Notes: generated from the sequence alone by a model not told the origin. A DNA stretch of 64,000 bases from Sipunculus nudus (GCA_026874595.1 CM049313.1:48533659-48597658); one strand, 5' to 3'; shown: positions 1 through 15,189, numbered from the stretch's first letter. Translations and numbers: made by a program.

Positions 1-394
1 ATTACTTACTCTACATCATCTATTTATTTGTCACCTTGATCTTTTGTCAGGATCTAACCACATAGCAATTTTCTTAAAATCGGGATGCGGAAGATGAGAG
101 GATCTTCGAGTCCCTCAGAGACTCCCTCTTGGTACACCTTCTTAAACAGTATATTTGTCTTACCGATGTTTTCATGGTGCCTTGATATCAAACACGCAGC
201 AATTTGGACACTTTGAAATCTGATGATGGTGGTCTCTTGGATCCCAGAGCACTGAGTAACTGGAAAACAGGAGTCTAAAAGAATATCCCGTTGTTCTTGA
301 CGGAATGGTCTCGGTTGTTCGCAAAACATCGCATGACTACGTTTAATACAGCTAACTGCCTATTAGTCATCCGTCATCATAGTATCTTTTTCAT

Positions 395-695
395 AGAACA
401 AGATAAATGTCACCTGGTGTCATACTATAAAACAACTGTCACCTGGCTTATTATAACACGATTATTGTCATCTTGTTTCATAGGACTAGACATATGTCAC
501 ACAGTATCATAATATTTGATAAATAACACATGGTTTCATACTACAGCAAATTTGTCACCTGTCATAGTATAGGACAAATGTCATATGATTTCAAAGTAGT
601 GGACACATGTCACCTGATTATATAGTACAGCAAAAATGTCACCTTATTAAGTAGTATTGGACAAATGTCACCTGGATTCATAGTACAGGACCAAT
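395..695 (+). repeat. Degenerate minisatellite, GGACAAATGTCACCTG units
   Basis: Eight or nine imperfect units of ~33-40 bp with the core ACAAATGTCACCTG then TTCATAGTA. Examples: ATAAATGTCACCTG (403), CAACTGTCACCTG (432), ACACATGTCACCTG (603), ACAAATGTCACCTG (660). Confidence 0.75.
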
Positions 696-1274
696 AATTG
701 AAAGAGGTAGTGACTACAGAAAAAACGTCTGCAAAACAGGATGCTGCTTATACACACAAATACAAACACGAACACACATTAATTACATTAAATCTTAATT
801 GAACAGCTGATAAGTGCAGTATAACTATAGCTTAACCTCTAGCATTGGCAAGAAAGAAAACAATCGATTTTCAATCAAATCTAGAAGGAAGATACTTTTT
901 TTCAAATATCTGTATATTTTTGGGGAATACTTTCTTGTTATGTATCCATGTAAAACCATATTTTTCTATGATTCTGTATGCCCCAAACATTCAGCACGCC
1001 TGACCTTCCGAATACCTGAGCTACCAAACCCCTAACTTTTCTGAGTCTTTGCAATTTCCCATTCCGAGCGAAATGACGGTTCTGTGTATTCGTATTCCAC
1101 CCCCTTGAAACTTGATGATGTAGACAATTATGATTAAGGACGATTACAAGTCTAGTCTGGTTAGTCATATCATTAGTTGTCTGACATGAAGGTACCATTA
1201 TGTCAGTAGGGACGAATATCCCGTTAATATTGCTGGCATTACAGTAATTTGATACCGCTGATGACGCTTTTCCC

Positions 1275-1278
<4 letters not shown>

Positions 1279-1313
<35 letters not shown>
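1279..1313. repeat. (AT)n microsatellite
   Basis: Uninterrupted AT dinucleotide run. Open frames through it (Tyr-Ile repeats) are artefacts. Confidence 0.95.
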
Positions 1314-1316
<3 letters not shown>

Positions 1317-2159
1317 AATTATTTAAAAAAATACCTATTTAGTGATTTTATATTGTTGGTGTGTAACTTGATTGGAATCGCATTCAAATAACAAGGGGAT
1401 AGCTTGACGCTTACAGGTTACACCTGGGGGGAAATCTTTTCCATCCAACCCTTTATCATTTAATGATTGTTGATTTAGATACTAAGATTTACTTATTTCA
1501 TACAAAAGTTGCATTTATTTGTTTGATTACAGGTATAAAAGGTAAATATTTAGCAAAATAAGCGTGCGCTGGAGTGACATGAATAGTAGATAACTTACTA
1601 TGAACCTAATATGAAACAGAGGATACAATGGAGTTCGGGATTAAACTGGTATTTCGCGCAACTCTCTAGCGATCGATGGGATAAGAAACGAGGCTTTATA
1701 CCTTATTGTCACTCAGTGAGTCTTACACACTGAACGCCCTTGGAATGGTGTTGCCAAGGAACCGATATTCCCCAGTTTGCGTCCGGGCACGAGATTCATT
1801 GGAATCCTGAAAAGTGTTCTTTTATATATGACGTTATGATCAGCACACAATACATGTAATCGATAGCAAGCTGATCCAGACCAGGCCCAGTAACAAGAGA
1901 TAGAGATAAAACGTATAATAAGCTTTCCAGCCATCTATTTACTTTTGTAATGTATCAATCCAGGCACGCGTTGTCCCATACACCCTTTTAAAGTATGCAC
2001 CTTTTCATGAATGGAACCCTTGAATGGATATTTGACACGTACGAAAACGGTACCACTAACTGACAGCCATTGCACCCGCGTCTTTAGATCTCTCCGTCTC
2101 TTCATCGTGTCGTATTATACTACAATCGTATCCTCGTACGTTATTGTTATACAAGACAA

Positions 2160-2453
2160 TACGGAAAGGTTATTCTCTAAGGAAGCAATCTTTTTCGTGA
2201 TATCCGAATATGTCTTCATACAATGTTTGAAAGCCAGTGTGTTCTTTGACAATTAGACCGTCATTCATCTGTAGTTGCGTATTAATCATGCCGAGCAATG
2301 GCAGGTGTGCTGAGGAGCAATGTGTACTGTTAGAATTCCTCCGCCAAGGACGGGTATTCATGTCAGTCTCAAAGGAAAGGGAAACTTCTATAATCATTCT
2401 ATTACGCAAAGACGGATCCATAATTAGGTGAATGGTAGGCCGAAGACAAAACC

Positions 2454-2518
<65 letters not shown>
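2160..2518 (+). repeat. (AT)n-tailed interspersed repeat, copy 1
   Basis: About 300 bp (from GGAAGCAATCTTTTTCGTGA to the GCCGAAGACAAAACC block) is followed by (AT)n at 2457-2518. The same sequence in reverse orientation, with (AT)n at the same end, occurs at 27372-27690. A conserved short reading frame (..GRVFMS..) is visible in both, but no protein family was recognised. Confidence 0.65.
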
Positions 2519-2521
<3 letters not shown>

Positions 2522-2639
2522 GTCATGTGTGTGTTAAGTAAGATCAGCGATAAGTAAATATCAACAGATGACTCGCATAATCGTTGGCAACACGAATATA
2601 GTCTTAAATGAATTAGGTGCATATTTTGAAACTGTAATT

Positions 2640-5600
2640 AAGGGAAATTACCGGGGATAATATGAATATAATTCAGTTTACAGAGGGACAGGGTTACTGT
2701 GGGACATGGCATGGATTTATATAGTAGAAATGTTTCAACGTGTATATATAACGTGCTTTGTTACAAAAGGTCATGATAGAAAGATCATTTGTAGGAATAA
2801 CGATATACTGACGTTGTAGGAAGAACCCGGTTGCACACGCTAGCGTTGCTAATACGTTACCACTGGTATGGTCACGTAGTAGACCATTCAGATAATCAAG
2901 TTTGTTTTTTCTGTACTGGAAAACACTTAAAATCTTTTTCTAACTGTCCTTAAAACGTTTCTACGTTCTCATACGTATATGCATGTCTCATCGTTGTGAA
3001 AATCCTTAAAATTGTGCAAGCTGTCACATAGGGCAATTAGACCAAAATCATTTTATGATTTTGTTTTTAAATGTGGTTTGAAAGAGCTTGCGAGATAAAT
3101 ATAATATTCAGGCATGTATGTCAGTCAACAATCTGTCAGCTTTACTGCTTTAAACCGCAACCTCCTAGACACCGGAAACAACACCAAGGGCCTCTGGGAA
3201 ATTTTCAGAGTACTTATTTGACAGAGCTATATACACTGTTGCGAGGCGTCTACAGTGAGAGCAAGGAAAGGGCTAAATAATTTATATCTGTTCTGCCTTC
3301 AGGAAAGGCGAAGGTATTCTTTGTGAGGCGCGGTAGTGTGTAGGCAAGCAAACGTATACCAAATCTCATTATATTATAAAATAACACAATTGCCTATGAA
3401 AAAAAAATATCAATACAGAATTTTCATAAACTGAACCAAATTCTTGAAGGAAAAAATTGTTTCTATTTATTTTTCAACAAAAGTAAAATATTATTTATTT
3501 AGAATTGGTCCCTCTGAATATTTTTAATTTACTGAAAGAAGTAATAATTACACTTCAAATGTTACAATACAGCCTTCACGAATTCAAAGCATCTAGACTA
3601 AGCTTATCTGATTAAATTAACCTGATCCACCCCTTTGTTAATATGAAAGTGGTTAACTTAGATAATTTTCGACACAGTCAAGATTCTCGGATTGCATGTT
3701 CCAACAAGACTTACTCAACTGAAAGTGTAAAGACGTCTGCGGCAATGCCCAGTTTTTGGCTGATCCAGAATTGTAACACATTTACCTGTCATTACACGTC
3801 ATTACACAACCAACAGCAGATGTTATGTTTGGTTGACGTTGGAACGTCAGATATATTATCTAATAGTAACTTGACACAATATGCGATGGTATCATCTACT
3901 TGGTACCGCTTTTGTTCTGGCGATTAGAGCTAGCCTGCGATGCAACCAACAAAACAGTCACAAATTATTGTGTTTGTACAGTTTAATTAGCAGTCACTTT
4001 GAACATATTCACCTACAGGGGATTGTAGAGATAATTTTTATTCCGCCAGTACCAAATTAAATAGTCCGTTCAAAGAGATAAATCTCTCCTTTAATCTCTT
4101 GATATTAAAAATCTTGTTACAAGACGAAAATGTACTTTTTCACATTGCTATAAAACCGCGCAAAAGTCAGATGGCTTTTATTAAACAAAAATTCACGCAT
4201 GCCTAAAGAAGACTGTAGGATGCGAAGCCGGACTCTTACTAGGTTTCCAATGTTCCCCTTTCAATGTCCCAGGTCAATGGCTTTTTATCTGTCTGCTAAC
4301 ATTAGTTTCTGTTACCGACGTTATACATAGATGGTCCAGCTATCTGTCTTTTAAACCTTTGAGAATCAACAATTACAGGGATTCCCAGGATTTTTATCTC
4401 CCTTTTTATGGACACACTTTTCTCCTTTGCTTTATTAATTAAGGTACTTTCGCTGGTTTCCATCTTTCTTCTCAGGTACCCATTATTGCAATTAATGACA
4501 TACGCCCTACTGGTTTCTAAGTCTGATACAACTCAAACAGTGATCCTGCAGTCCGGTCGAAAGCTCACAACAGAAATATTAATCTTAATAAATAAAATGA
4601 TGATATCTTTGAATTGCGTGAAATCAATGTTCCCCTTACTAATCTCTTTCAGTGCTTTCTCTTGCTCCTCTTCAGCTTACCTCGGCAACACAGGTAAAAA
4701 AACTTTCTAGATCTTTCAGGTCATGTTAAAAAATATTGCTTGTGTCAAACCTGACTAAAAATTCATGACACATGAATATATAAAATCACAATAGAAATGT
4801 GTTCTTACACACGTAAATGTAGAAAAAAAAGAAAACAGAATGATGTGCTGATTGAGCTCCTTTTTTCTTTTCAGATTTTGTGAATACTAGAAAATAGACA
4901 AATGGCACATTGGATCAATTGTGGCCGTAGTTCTTGCAGCACTCGGAGAATTTAAATCAAGTTGAAGAACCACTGACTTTATTACATCATCATTCTCTGT
5001 CGGCCATCTTCTTGACGGATTATCGGCGCCCCTTGAGGTACATTTTCTTTCGCAAATTGTAGTGAAAAATACTATTTTTTCAGTAATGTTCATAGTTTTT
5101 TTGGAGTAAAATCTAATTTTGAAAATCATGAGACAAATGACCATGGAATAAATGGCATGAGGCATGATTGGTTAATTAGCTTGGTTCCTAGGGGTAACGA
5201 AAATAAAGTGCGAGCTCATTAGGACAAGCACTCGGGGGCGAATACATGGAGCGAGCGGTCGATAACGTTTGCTTTAAATTTACAAGTCGACACATTTCGT
5301 GGAATTCCTTCAGCTGGAAGGAGGGATACAAATAGGTGCTCCAGTTATAGGAATTATGCAAATAAACTACACAAAAATTAATCGACTTCATATGACACCT
5401 TTATGAAAGAAAAGTTTTTTTTTCTTATTGCACATAATGATTCCTTTGCAAGAATGTGGCAAGAATACCTGTTTATAGAAATACTACAGTGGCTATCCCT
5501 CCATCCCAAGGGAAAAAAACGAAAAATCACTGTTTTGTGAAAAACGCAAAGACAAATTCCAGGGAGGAAATATTTTTAAAGTAATACTCCCGATCGTTTC

Positions 5601-7484
5601 TCTACAGGGAATAAGACCTGACAGTAACGTCTTTAGGATGAACTCAAAATAGCTTAGTGAGGAATCAATAAGTGTCAGTGTAAGAGATTCCTACCATGAT
5701 ATTTTACAAATAACGACCTGAGACTACTAATGTAGTCCTCGCAACAGGTATGTACATAATTATACCGCCGCAAGGTGGAGGGAATAATTTTTTTCCTTTG
5801 TTGGTTGTCAATCAGTAACTTAGCGCGAAAAAAACCTTAAATGATTTTGATGGAGTTTTGTGAAAGATTTAGATAACACCAAAGGAGGATTTCGCTAATT
5901 TTGGAGGTAATCTGGAGCACCACTAGATGTTCATAGGATTTTATAATCGACTTTGGCCGAAAGCAAAAACAGTTCATTAGTATTATGATGCAGCTTTGTT
6001 CTTAGAAAAACTTAAAATGATGGCGTTGTTGAAAGGTGACAAACATGTTGTTATGTCCACAGGAAACTTTTAATATGATCCTGTCCGAAGTATCCATGAA
6101 GGCTGCATACGATTACTTTGTCTTTTTCTTTTTAGACCTATGTAATTACACAACCTTTTATTGGGTCCTGTGTAATATTGCTGGCATCCCTTGCAAAACC
6201 GCTTCATTCTAAAACAATGGTAAACCTGGCACAGAGTCGATGTTGGTAAAGAAAAAAGTAAAAATTCTTCATTTACGGCAGTTAACGGTAAATCTTTATT
6301 CTGAAATGAAAGTCATCTTACAATATCCTAGTATATGGACTTTAGAGCGTCCTTTAGAGCACAAAGAGCCATGGCACCGTTGAAAAAGGCGTATATTAAA
6401 CATGATTCACAATCATGTGTATGGACCCCGATGCAGTTAATAAGTGAAATCTTTACACTTCCTGAAGCCCTGAAATAGCACCATGTCAGCTCCGTTAATT
6501 CAAAGCCAATTTAAAGTCTTCATAAATAACCCAGAACCTTACTTTAACTAAATGTGTATCAATAGTCATAACAGATACAAAAGAGCAGTACTACTGTATC
6601 GCCCTTCTTTATGTTCACGGATCATTCTCTTTGAACAATGCGATCCAAGTTCTTTGTGTGACGAGGATGAGAATTGTGTGTTGTTCAACTTTATATGCAT
6701 CATTTTATTATTTTTTTGGAGCAACAATTTCTATCCAGTTAATTTTCGAAGAAAAACAAATGGCCCAAATATTTGGTCATAGAGTAAGTAGTAGAAATAA
6801 TTGATTTGATGGTGAGGCCTTAATACGTACATTTCAACAGGACAACCTCGACCGACAAAAACTTATTGACCTTTATCCTCCTTATTTATTATTGGAAATA
6901 ACCCGGCTGTTTGGGGATCACTGCAATTACCCGGAACTTATCGCATCTTAAATGGTGAATTCATGAACAAGATTGTCATCTTACTGAAATGAGAGGTCCA
7001 TGAAATGTCCGCAAGTCTGTGAAAGGCTCCTAAATATGTTCTCGCGTTAAATTTTACACAAATGTACACGACTGCATACCCTTCTGGCGGAGGAAAATTT
7101 AAAGGCACCGTTTCCCACAGTAAATCTGAGATCCCCCGACTGTGGCTTGATGAAAGACCTAGCTGATGAAATTCTTAAAGTTCCAGAACAATATGTTTAA
7201 ATTTACCGACTGTTTGTGATCCACCTTCTTTCATTGTCGCGTGACTTGAACGGACAGACATATTGTTTCGTGCTAGCCCTGCCCATCTACACTGACTCAA
7301 TAGTTTATTTTCCAGAGGGACGATGAAAGGAAATGAACAATTGATCCGATAAGGAAATATTTATGGTAAAGGAAGTTAGTTTCTCTTCTTATCCTTGTCT
7401 TCTATACCATAATTACAGAGTTAAATGTATTAATCCTTCTTATGTTCTATTTTTTCCATTTTATCATAGCAATAACTGCCGGCA

Positions 7485-7539
<55 letters not shown>

Positions 7540-10500
7540 TCCAGATCTGTTAAATATTCTAAATAAATACTGTTAGTACATGATAAGTGCACTCTTACTG
7601 CGTTTTCATCATATTGAGAAAAATTGAGTATCATTGTATACATGGTTGTTTTAACAGCACGCAATAACCACATCCGCGTTTGGTGTATTTTAAATGTATA
7701 AATATTTTAAAGATAAAATAGATTTTTCATCACTCACATCATTACAGAACAGCATGTTTGTGACTCTCCAGGTCACCCGTCTTTTTATATGGTTAAGGCT
7801 TGAGGTCTCTTTGAAATCTATTCGTGTCCTGGTCCAGATGGGACCTTAATATGTTTAGTATTGCAGACGGGCAGGCTGGTCCCCCGGGCAGGTACCCTGC
7901 CTCTTCCAAACTGGAACCGGAACACTATCTGGCTGCCCTTTTACTCCCCAGCTGGTGTTAGTGACAGCTATCTGTCAGTGATACAGCTGATGTCCGCTAA
8001 CCCATCTGGTTTTACTGGAGGCACCGCGGGGCAATCATACAAGATACATTAGGGAATATCCTAGTAACACCAAATCTGACATACGTGCTGCTCTGTATGA
8101 TCGGATTTGGATCATGGGTTAAAAACGCTTATGTCCTGGAGAAATGAAATTAGCCATAAAAAAATATATATATTTGTTTCTTATCTTAGGAATTTAATTC
8201 GCAGCTATGGATGAACTTTGACAATTATGTGAAGGGAATCGTTCAATGTATTTGACAATCCTTTTTTTTTCTTATATGGAGTTCGAGATTTTTGCTTTTT
8301 TTAATCAAACGGAATTATATCAATCTAGGTAGCATAATTATTCACTTAAGCGCAGCCAATTATCTTAGATATTTGTTTATGTTATTAATCAAGAAGTACA
8401 GATTGTGTACACATTGAATTTTTTACGTCTCTGAGTACGACTTACTGTGTATACTGTTGATGTTAAATATATAAGTGGTGCTTCTTTTAAACCATCTGAA
8501 ACTTTGTTATTGCATTAACGCTGGTAAATAATGCGAGAAATCCCATCAGACGATACCTTTTAAAGTAAAAAATTACTTTCCTGTAGAGGCAAAGTAAGTA
8601 GATCTGCTAGTTTTCATATTAAAATTCTCGCAAACACTTGTTTTTGTTATCTCAAATGGTATAAACACACCGATAAAATAACAAATGGATAAATGTGGAT
8701 TGAGCCGGGAGCCTAAGAGATAAACCTCCTTCTCGATTTGCCATTGTGATTCCTTATGCGGATGCATATATGATTGTCCTTATGCCATTACAGCCCAAAC
8801 CTTAAATACAGTCTTGCTAGGGTTTTCTACAAATATTCCAGCCATTTCACTACTTCATCAACACTACTTCATAAACTACTGGACTGACAACGCCAACTTT
8901 TTTCCTGGCAAAGCCGAGTAGTAGATGCATGACAGCTACTTTTTTCAACTACAGATTTGTCTAAGCTATATTTTCTTTAGAAGCCCGGAGTGTATATAAA
9001 ACGAGAATGCGACCGAAGTAGCTTCTTCTAGAGAACGGGCCATATATTGTTCTGGCAGTGGACAAAAAGGACACGGTGACTCAATAATTTATGAAACGTG
9101 GCTCCCGATCTGAAACCTAAATACACACGAAAAAATCATTCCATAGCCTACCAATAAAATGTTTTCCGAAACAGCACGATTCTTATAAAATTCAGTCTCG
9201 AAAGGCAATTATATGCGAGTACCGTTACGATGCATTATATTTGCAAGGAAAAAAGACATTTCTACAACATAACAATTTGAAGGTAAATTATCATGCTGGA
9301 GCTGACCTGAATATTGGCAGGTTCATTCATGATGGTTACTGAGAAAACGCGCTGCAGATGACATGTAATGTGAGAGCAGTGAACTTGAAGTAGAATCTAA
9401 TTACACAAGGTGTAACTTGTCCTATGAGACTGTCACGGGACTTACATAACCCATAGTGCTGTGTTGTTCTCTCCCTAGAAATAGAGGCCCTAGAAATATC
9501 TATGAAAACGGCCTAGGTCGATTCCACGGGCATTTATTATTTTGGACAGTTTTTTGTTGTCAACAACAATTTTTTTTAAATTTTATAGAATGAGGATGCA
9601 AGAATCAGATCTTAGATATACCACTAAGGTTTGGCGACAACTGACTGCTTGCTTTGGTAGGACGTAGTTAAGACTTTGTTGGACAGGAGGCCCCCGAACT
9701 GAACCCCTCCCGCTCCTCAAAAACACAATGGTCAAATATCGATGGAATCTTATAGATAAGCTTTGTTGTAACGGCAAGACAGGATTTCTACATTTTTCCT
9801 AACCCTGTGTATATAAACCTGATAGCTATAGGACTTATCATTCTTATCATATTTAACTACATCCACATTCAATAGACAGTTGGGAAGTAGTAGACAGTAG
9901 GGAATTCTAACATATAAAACGTGCAATATATATTTTTCATTAGATGGCCGAGCACCACAGTGTCGTGGAAAACGGGGGAACTAAGTCATATAATCAGATA
10001 TTGCGGTATTTTTATTTTATTTCTGAAACTCTGCAGTTCATTGATATATAAAGAACTGTGACACATTATGAAAACTACTTATAATTTTTACTAATTGCAG
10101 GTACAATAATGACGAAATTACATGTCATTTATTTGCAGTTAGTGGGGAAGTGATACAGTATGATGTATCAAGGTTAAGCATGTCGGGCTGGTCCCGTGTC
10201 CCACCACATTGCACCATGGTGATTTGATTGAAGCAGCACCCATATATGGCCTGACCTAAAAACAGAACAGAGTGGGCATAATTAATCATTCCGTCAATGA
10301 AGAATGCAAGCACCACACAGTTTAATATACTGCAAAAACGGTCATAGCAAACCCTTATGTTTTCTTTCCATTTTGGCCTGATGAAGTGCTCTGGTCAAGA
10401 CCTATTAGTGCGGCCCGATCTAAAACCCAGACAAGCAAATGCCCATGTAACCCCTCCCGGGATGCAAATGAAACGCCCTCCAACGGTATTCGATCTACTG

Positions 10501-11798
10501 TGTATGCTGCCAGGGCTGTCTGGTGTGAAACCACTCCATCTAATGCATACTAAATGGATGTGGGCAGCTGCCTTGAGCTTTTTATGCAAACCCCCAGCCC
10601 CTTAATGAGTCCCCCAACGTTTCCGTTTGTTAGAGGACGGCAATTATCCCTGGATTCACATTTGATAACTCTTTCCAGGAACTCTATATTTACGCGCGGT
10701 GCCACAAAGTCGCTCTGAATGAAAGCTTTTACCAATCCGACTCGTTCTAAATTGTCACAATTCCTCCTCAGCGTTGGCTCGGTGTCATCAGTTCTGTGTC
10801 CTCCCAAATTGGAAATCCTAAATAGTTATTACACAGATTAACTTGTATGGCATATGGGAGAGATTCTCTGATTCAAGCGCGTAAATATTACCTTTGTGGC
10901 AGCAACTTGTTTGCGTGGGCATTCCAGAGAGCCGCAACCTGTTGATTTCCTTTCAATACCTCGGCGATCTCTCAATTAAATTGATTCAATCTTGCTGACG
11001 TAAGCAATGCGTCAACTTGTCGTGGATATAACCTATTATCATCTGCATTCAAAAAGAGTACATAATATCTTTCGATAAAAGACATCGTAGCACGAGGCAA
11101 TGTAGCATATATCTATCTAGCATCAGCAATGTTAGTGTAGTCACCAGTCCAATTTATTCATACATGGTAGTACTGCAATATGCTGTATGTAGGTTTAGCC
11201 AGGGCATATCAAGGGGGCCCGCTCCCGCGTTGCACAAATTATGATTTAATATCCAAACCATCAGATTCCTGCCATTTGACGTCCACGCTAGGGAATCACA
11301 ATTAAACATTTTTTGAACATATTAAAGGGGGTAATTTTACAGCAGGTTTTATTTGCAACACCCTGGTTGCTACAGTCTAGGCCAACGCTAAAAATTTAAA
11401 CAGTCATTATAAAGTTTGATGATATTTTCTGATAGAGTGGATCATAATCATGATATTTTAATACATTAGCCCTCTGGGAAATTTCCCCAAAGCAACGTTA
11501 TTAAATATAGCCTTTGAGCACATATTTAAAAAAGAGTCATCAAGGAAACGCTTTAGGAATACATAAATGTTATGTGAAAACAGTTTATGGTTGAACTTCC
11601 AGTCTACTAAATTTTGATACACAGAGTCCGTGGATTTTTTGTTTGCAACATTCCGCTAATAATATATAATTTCAATACAAATACGCCATTGGGTATTCTT
11701 GCACTACACCTAGCAGTATCCTTAAATCCTGTATAACTGTGAATTAGACCAACTAAAAAGATCAGTGCGTAGTATTAGATTATTTTGGAAACTTAATA
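2640..11798. other. No gene recognised
   Basis: AT-rich sequence with only short shadow frames. The 7850-8050 and 10350-10810 parts are more GC-rich and hold short overlapping frames on both strands, but no product or splice pattern was recognised. Near 7883-7898 there is a short GGGCAGGTACCCTGCC hairpin. Confidence 0.5.
7485..7535. repeat. (AT)n microsatellite
   Basis: Dinucleotide run with one interruption (ATAAAT). Confidence 0.95.
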
Positions 11799-14045
11799 TG
11801 GTATTAAATATGTCTGTTTTATTGTATGCAACGGTCTTACGTGTGTTAACGGCATAGCCTGGCCCACGCGTGGGGTCTGGCGTGTGGACACAGCAGTCAT
11901 ACTAGTCTGGCGCTTTCTCGCCTGGCCGGGTGTTGCGGGCTCGGTTTAATCCGTACTGGTTGAACTCTCGCGGACTGTAGCTGCTCGCTGCCGGGCCTGT
12001 CTTGAATGTTCACGTCTGTGTACGTGTATTGTTCTTTTCGACTGCTCGTGAAAGGGAATTTTCTAGAGTTTTGGGATGAAAGGTTATAAATAGGGGCTGT
12101 GTTTTAGAGCGTAGAGAGAGGTGAGAAAATATTCCAGCGGGCAAGGAAGAGTGTGTGTCAGTGTGTTGCACCTTTTCCGCTACATGCAGCAGCTATAGGT
12201 CTTCTTCGGGATTTATGACGGATTTTATATAGTCTTCAGTTTACCTTTCGGATCACTGCCAGGATTTCACTTTTGGATTACAGTAGACTGATTTTGTGAT
12301 TACATTTGACTGTTATTCTCTGAGAAGATTTGTGTGAACTGTTCATCCGGCTTATACATTTTAAAGGACTTGTCGCTGTCACAGTGGTGGTGTCCAGGCA
12401 CTGTGCACTTTGTTAATTATGCTGTGTGGTTGTATTGATTTGCTTTTTATACTGTTGTTGTACTGTGTAATTGTATCGATTTATTGTATTGTAATGTTAG
12501 GGTTGTTTAAAGAATAAAGTCTAGTTATTTGTTAACAAAAAAACACTGACTTCTTTATTCATTCCCCTAGACATTTCACGCTACCTTGTGTTACAGAATC
12601 TGATTTTTTTTTATCTCCATAACAAAATTTAGGCTCGTCGCGACTACGTGATCTGTTGATATTAGGTTCCATAACATTAAATTGGGGGCTCGCCCGAGAG
12701 GCTTAATTGTTTTGAAACTTTATTAGGCCTTGACCTAGTGACATTTTTTTTATCATGCATTGTTTACAAGATTCCACATTGTTTACATTATATTGTTTAC
12801 AAGATTTATATCAGTGTTATGTTTAAACATTTTAACATGACAGATTTCAAACCTGAGACATTTGTTGACAATCCCGACCCTGACCAACTTGTTCAGTTGA
12901 CAAAGGAACAGTTGTTACGTTTGGGACAACACTTAGGGCTAGCTTTGAGAAAGCCTGATATCATTGCTAAAATCATGCAAGATCTAGTTAGCAAAGGTTA
13001 AATTAAAGAGAATGAAGTGGGAACATAAAAAAAAGACAGCCTTGCTATTCAATTAGAATTCAAAAAGTTGGAAATGTAACATGAGCTAGCAGTAAAAGAG
13101 AAGGAAGAACGGTTAAAAGAGAAAGACTAGAAAAAGAAAAAGAAATTGAGTTAAAACGACTGGAGTTAGAAAGACTTAAACTAGAACATAGTCTACGTGC
13201 TGTCCCAACTCACAGTTGATAAATATTTCTTACACTTTGAGAATGTAGCTGAAAAATTAAAATGGCCTAAGGAAAATTGGACTATGCTGTTACAAAGTGT
13301 ATTGACTGGCAAGGCCAGGGAAATTTATACAGAGCTTTCAGAAGAAGCTGCTGCTGATTATGACCTGGTTAAACGGTTAATCCTAAAAAGTTATGAGTTG
13401 GTTCCGGAGGCTTACCGCCTGAAATTTAGAAATTGAGAAAAGCACAAAGAACAGACCTACGTCGAATTTGCTAGTACAAAAGAGAAATTGTTTGATCGCT
13501 GGTGTAGTTCTAAAAATGTAATGAAAGATTATGACAATTTGCTCCAGTTGATTTTGCTTGAAGAATTTAAGCGCTGCATTAACGCAGATGTTAAGACTGT
13601 TCTTGATGAGAAAAGTCCTGAAACACTTGACATTGCTGCTCAATTAGCTGATGATTATTCATTAACACACAAAATGTCATTTATTAGAAAATCAAACCAG
13701 TCATTCACAAACAAGAATGTAAATCAGTATGGTCAAAAGAAGTTTAAAGCGCAGTCACACATTACTAGTAGTCTTGATGGCTCAGCAAAGTCCATTGCTA
13801 CACCTCAGTTCACGTCCAGTCATTTTCGGAGAAAATCTTTAATTACTGCAAGAAGGAAGGTCATCTAATATCTGACTGCTGGAAACTTGCGAATAAACCA
13901 AATAGCAAACCTTTCCGTAACAATGGAGGTAAAAGAACTTCTAAAGCAATAGTAAATAAAAAAATGCTGAAAATGCTGAGTTCCATCTTAGTCACCTCGG
14001 AAATTTTGGAAGAGTAAATTTATTTCCAGATCGAGAAAAGCCAGA
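11799..14045 (+). mobile_element. Broken Ty3/Gypsy-type LTR retrotransposon (LTR + gag remnant)
   Basis: A fossil. An ~880-bp LTR (about 11799-12676) has a TATA box (12085-12092) and an AATAAA signal (12513-12518). A primer-binding site beginning TGGGGGCTCG at 12683 fits tRNA-Pro. A gag-like stretch starts near 12837 and ends in a zinc-knuckle-like segment near 13843-13885. The gag has several breaks, and no pol or 3' LTR is seen. Divergence from the other LTR copies in the window suggests an old insertion. Confidence 0.8.
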
Positions 14046-15189
14046 CTAGGCAAGACCACACTGATTATCCAGTTGTTCTATATAAATATTATGCGGAATC
14101 GAGGCATCATAATCTAGATATTTTTTTTTTCTGTGGATTAAGACACCTTGATTATGCCATGTTAATTCTAAAATGAGCCTCCTCATGTGGGAAAACATTT
14201 CATCTCTTACATAAACGAATGAGTATACCAAAAGTAGTTGAAGTTTTCCATGACAAGGTTTAGAGAATATCACTCTCAAAAAATAATAATGAAACAGGTT
14301 GACACAAACAGTTGAACGCCTGTTGGTTAAATAGAATATGATGTAAACAGCTATTCTGAAAACAGGCCGGTTTTGCAAACAGTTCGTTTTAAACCATTAA
14401 ATTATTCATAAAACAGTTTTTTAAGTCTGGGACACATTTACCACTAAATTACAGCAAAGATTTAATACTTATATTGCTGGAGTTTATTAACTTTCTATTT
14501 TGCACAAACCTTAATTTTCAGTAATAATAAAAAAGCACATGAAGAACAATTACGTTAACCATTCGACAGAGCAGGAATCCCAATATTATGTTAAGCTATA
14601 GCCATACATGGTGGTACTTAATACCCAAGCACACTTGCTCCCGTAGTACATGTCCAAAATAATAAATCAGTTTGTGATTCAAGTTCATGCTGATAAATCT
14701 TAATGACAAGCAATACTATTCAATCCCTGTCAAGGAATATTGATTGAAACTTGTACGTGAGTTGTAGATTTATGATGCGAGAGCCTTTTACGGGGGAAGT
14801 ATATCTTTCCCTTTGCCCACATATAAGATTCTATAATTTGCTTATTTTAGCTTCCAGTTTTGTGAATAATATCAAGCTTGTGAGTATGTCTTCAGATATT
14901 TAGTCGGCTATCTGTTCAAATGAGGAATTATATACTAGTACGGCTCGGCGAACAGAATATACACTACATATAGTAACGTAATCATTATTCAACGGAGCGT
15001 AAGCTCTCCGCTAACTTGATATATAGCCCTTATTATAATAAATGAATCAAGTTCAGGTCGAATGTACGTTTTTATTCATTTAGATATTAATTTTCCATGA
15101 TCTTCTCTTGAAGTTCGATAGATACAAACCATTTTTCTCTATTTAAAATTGTGAATTTTGACTGTAGTTGATTATATCAATAATCCGGT

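Noticed and set aside
2170-2622. Long frame with Tyr-Ile repeats on the - strand
   Set aside because: It is produced by reading through an (AT)n microsatellite, as are similar frames near 7464-7673, 18718-18963, 26786-27094, 45769-46091 and 52148-52420.
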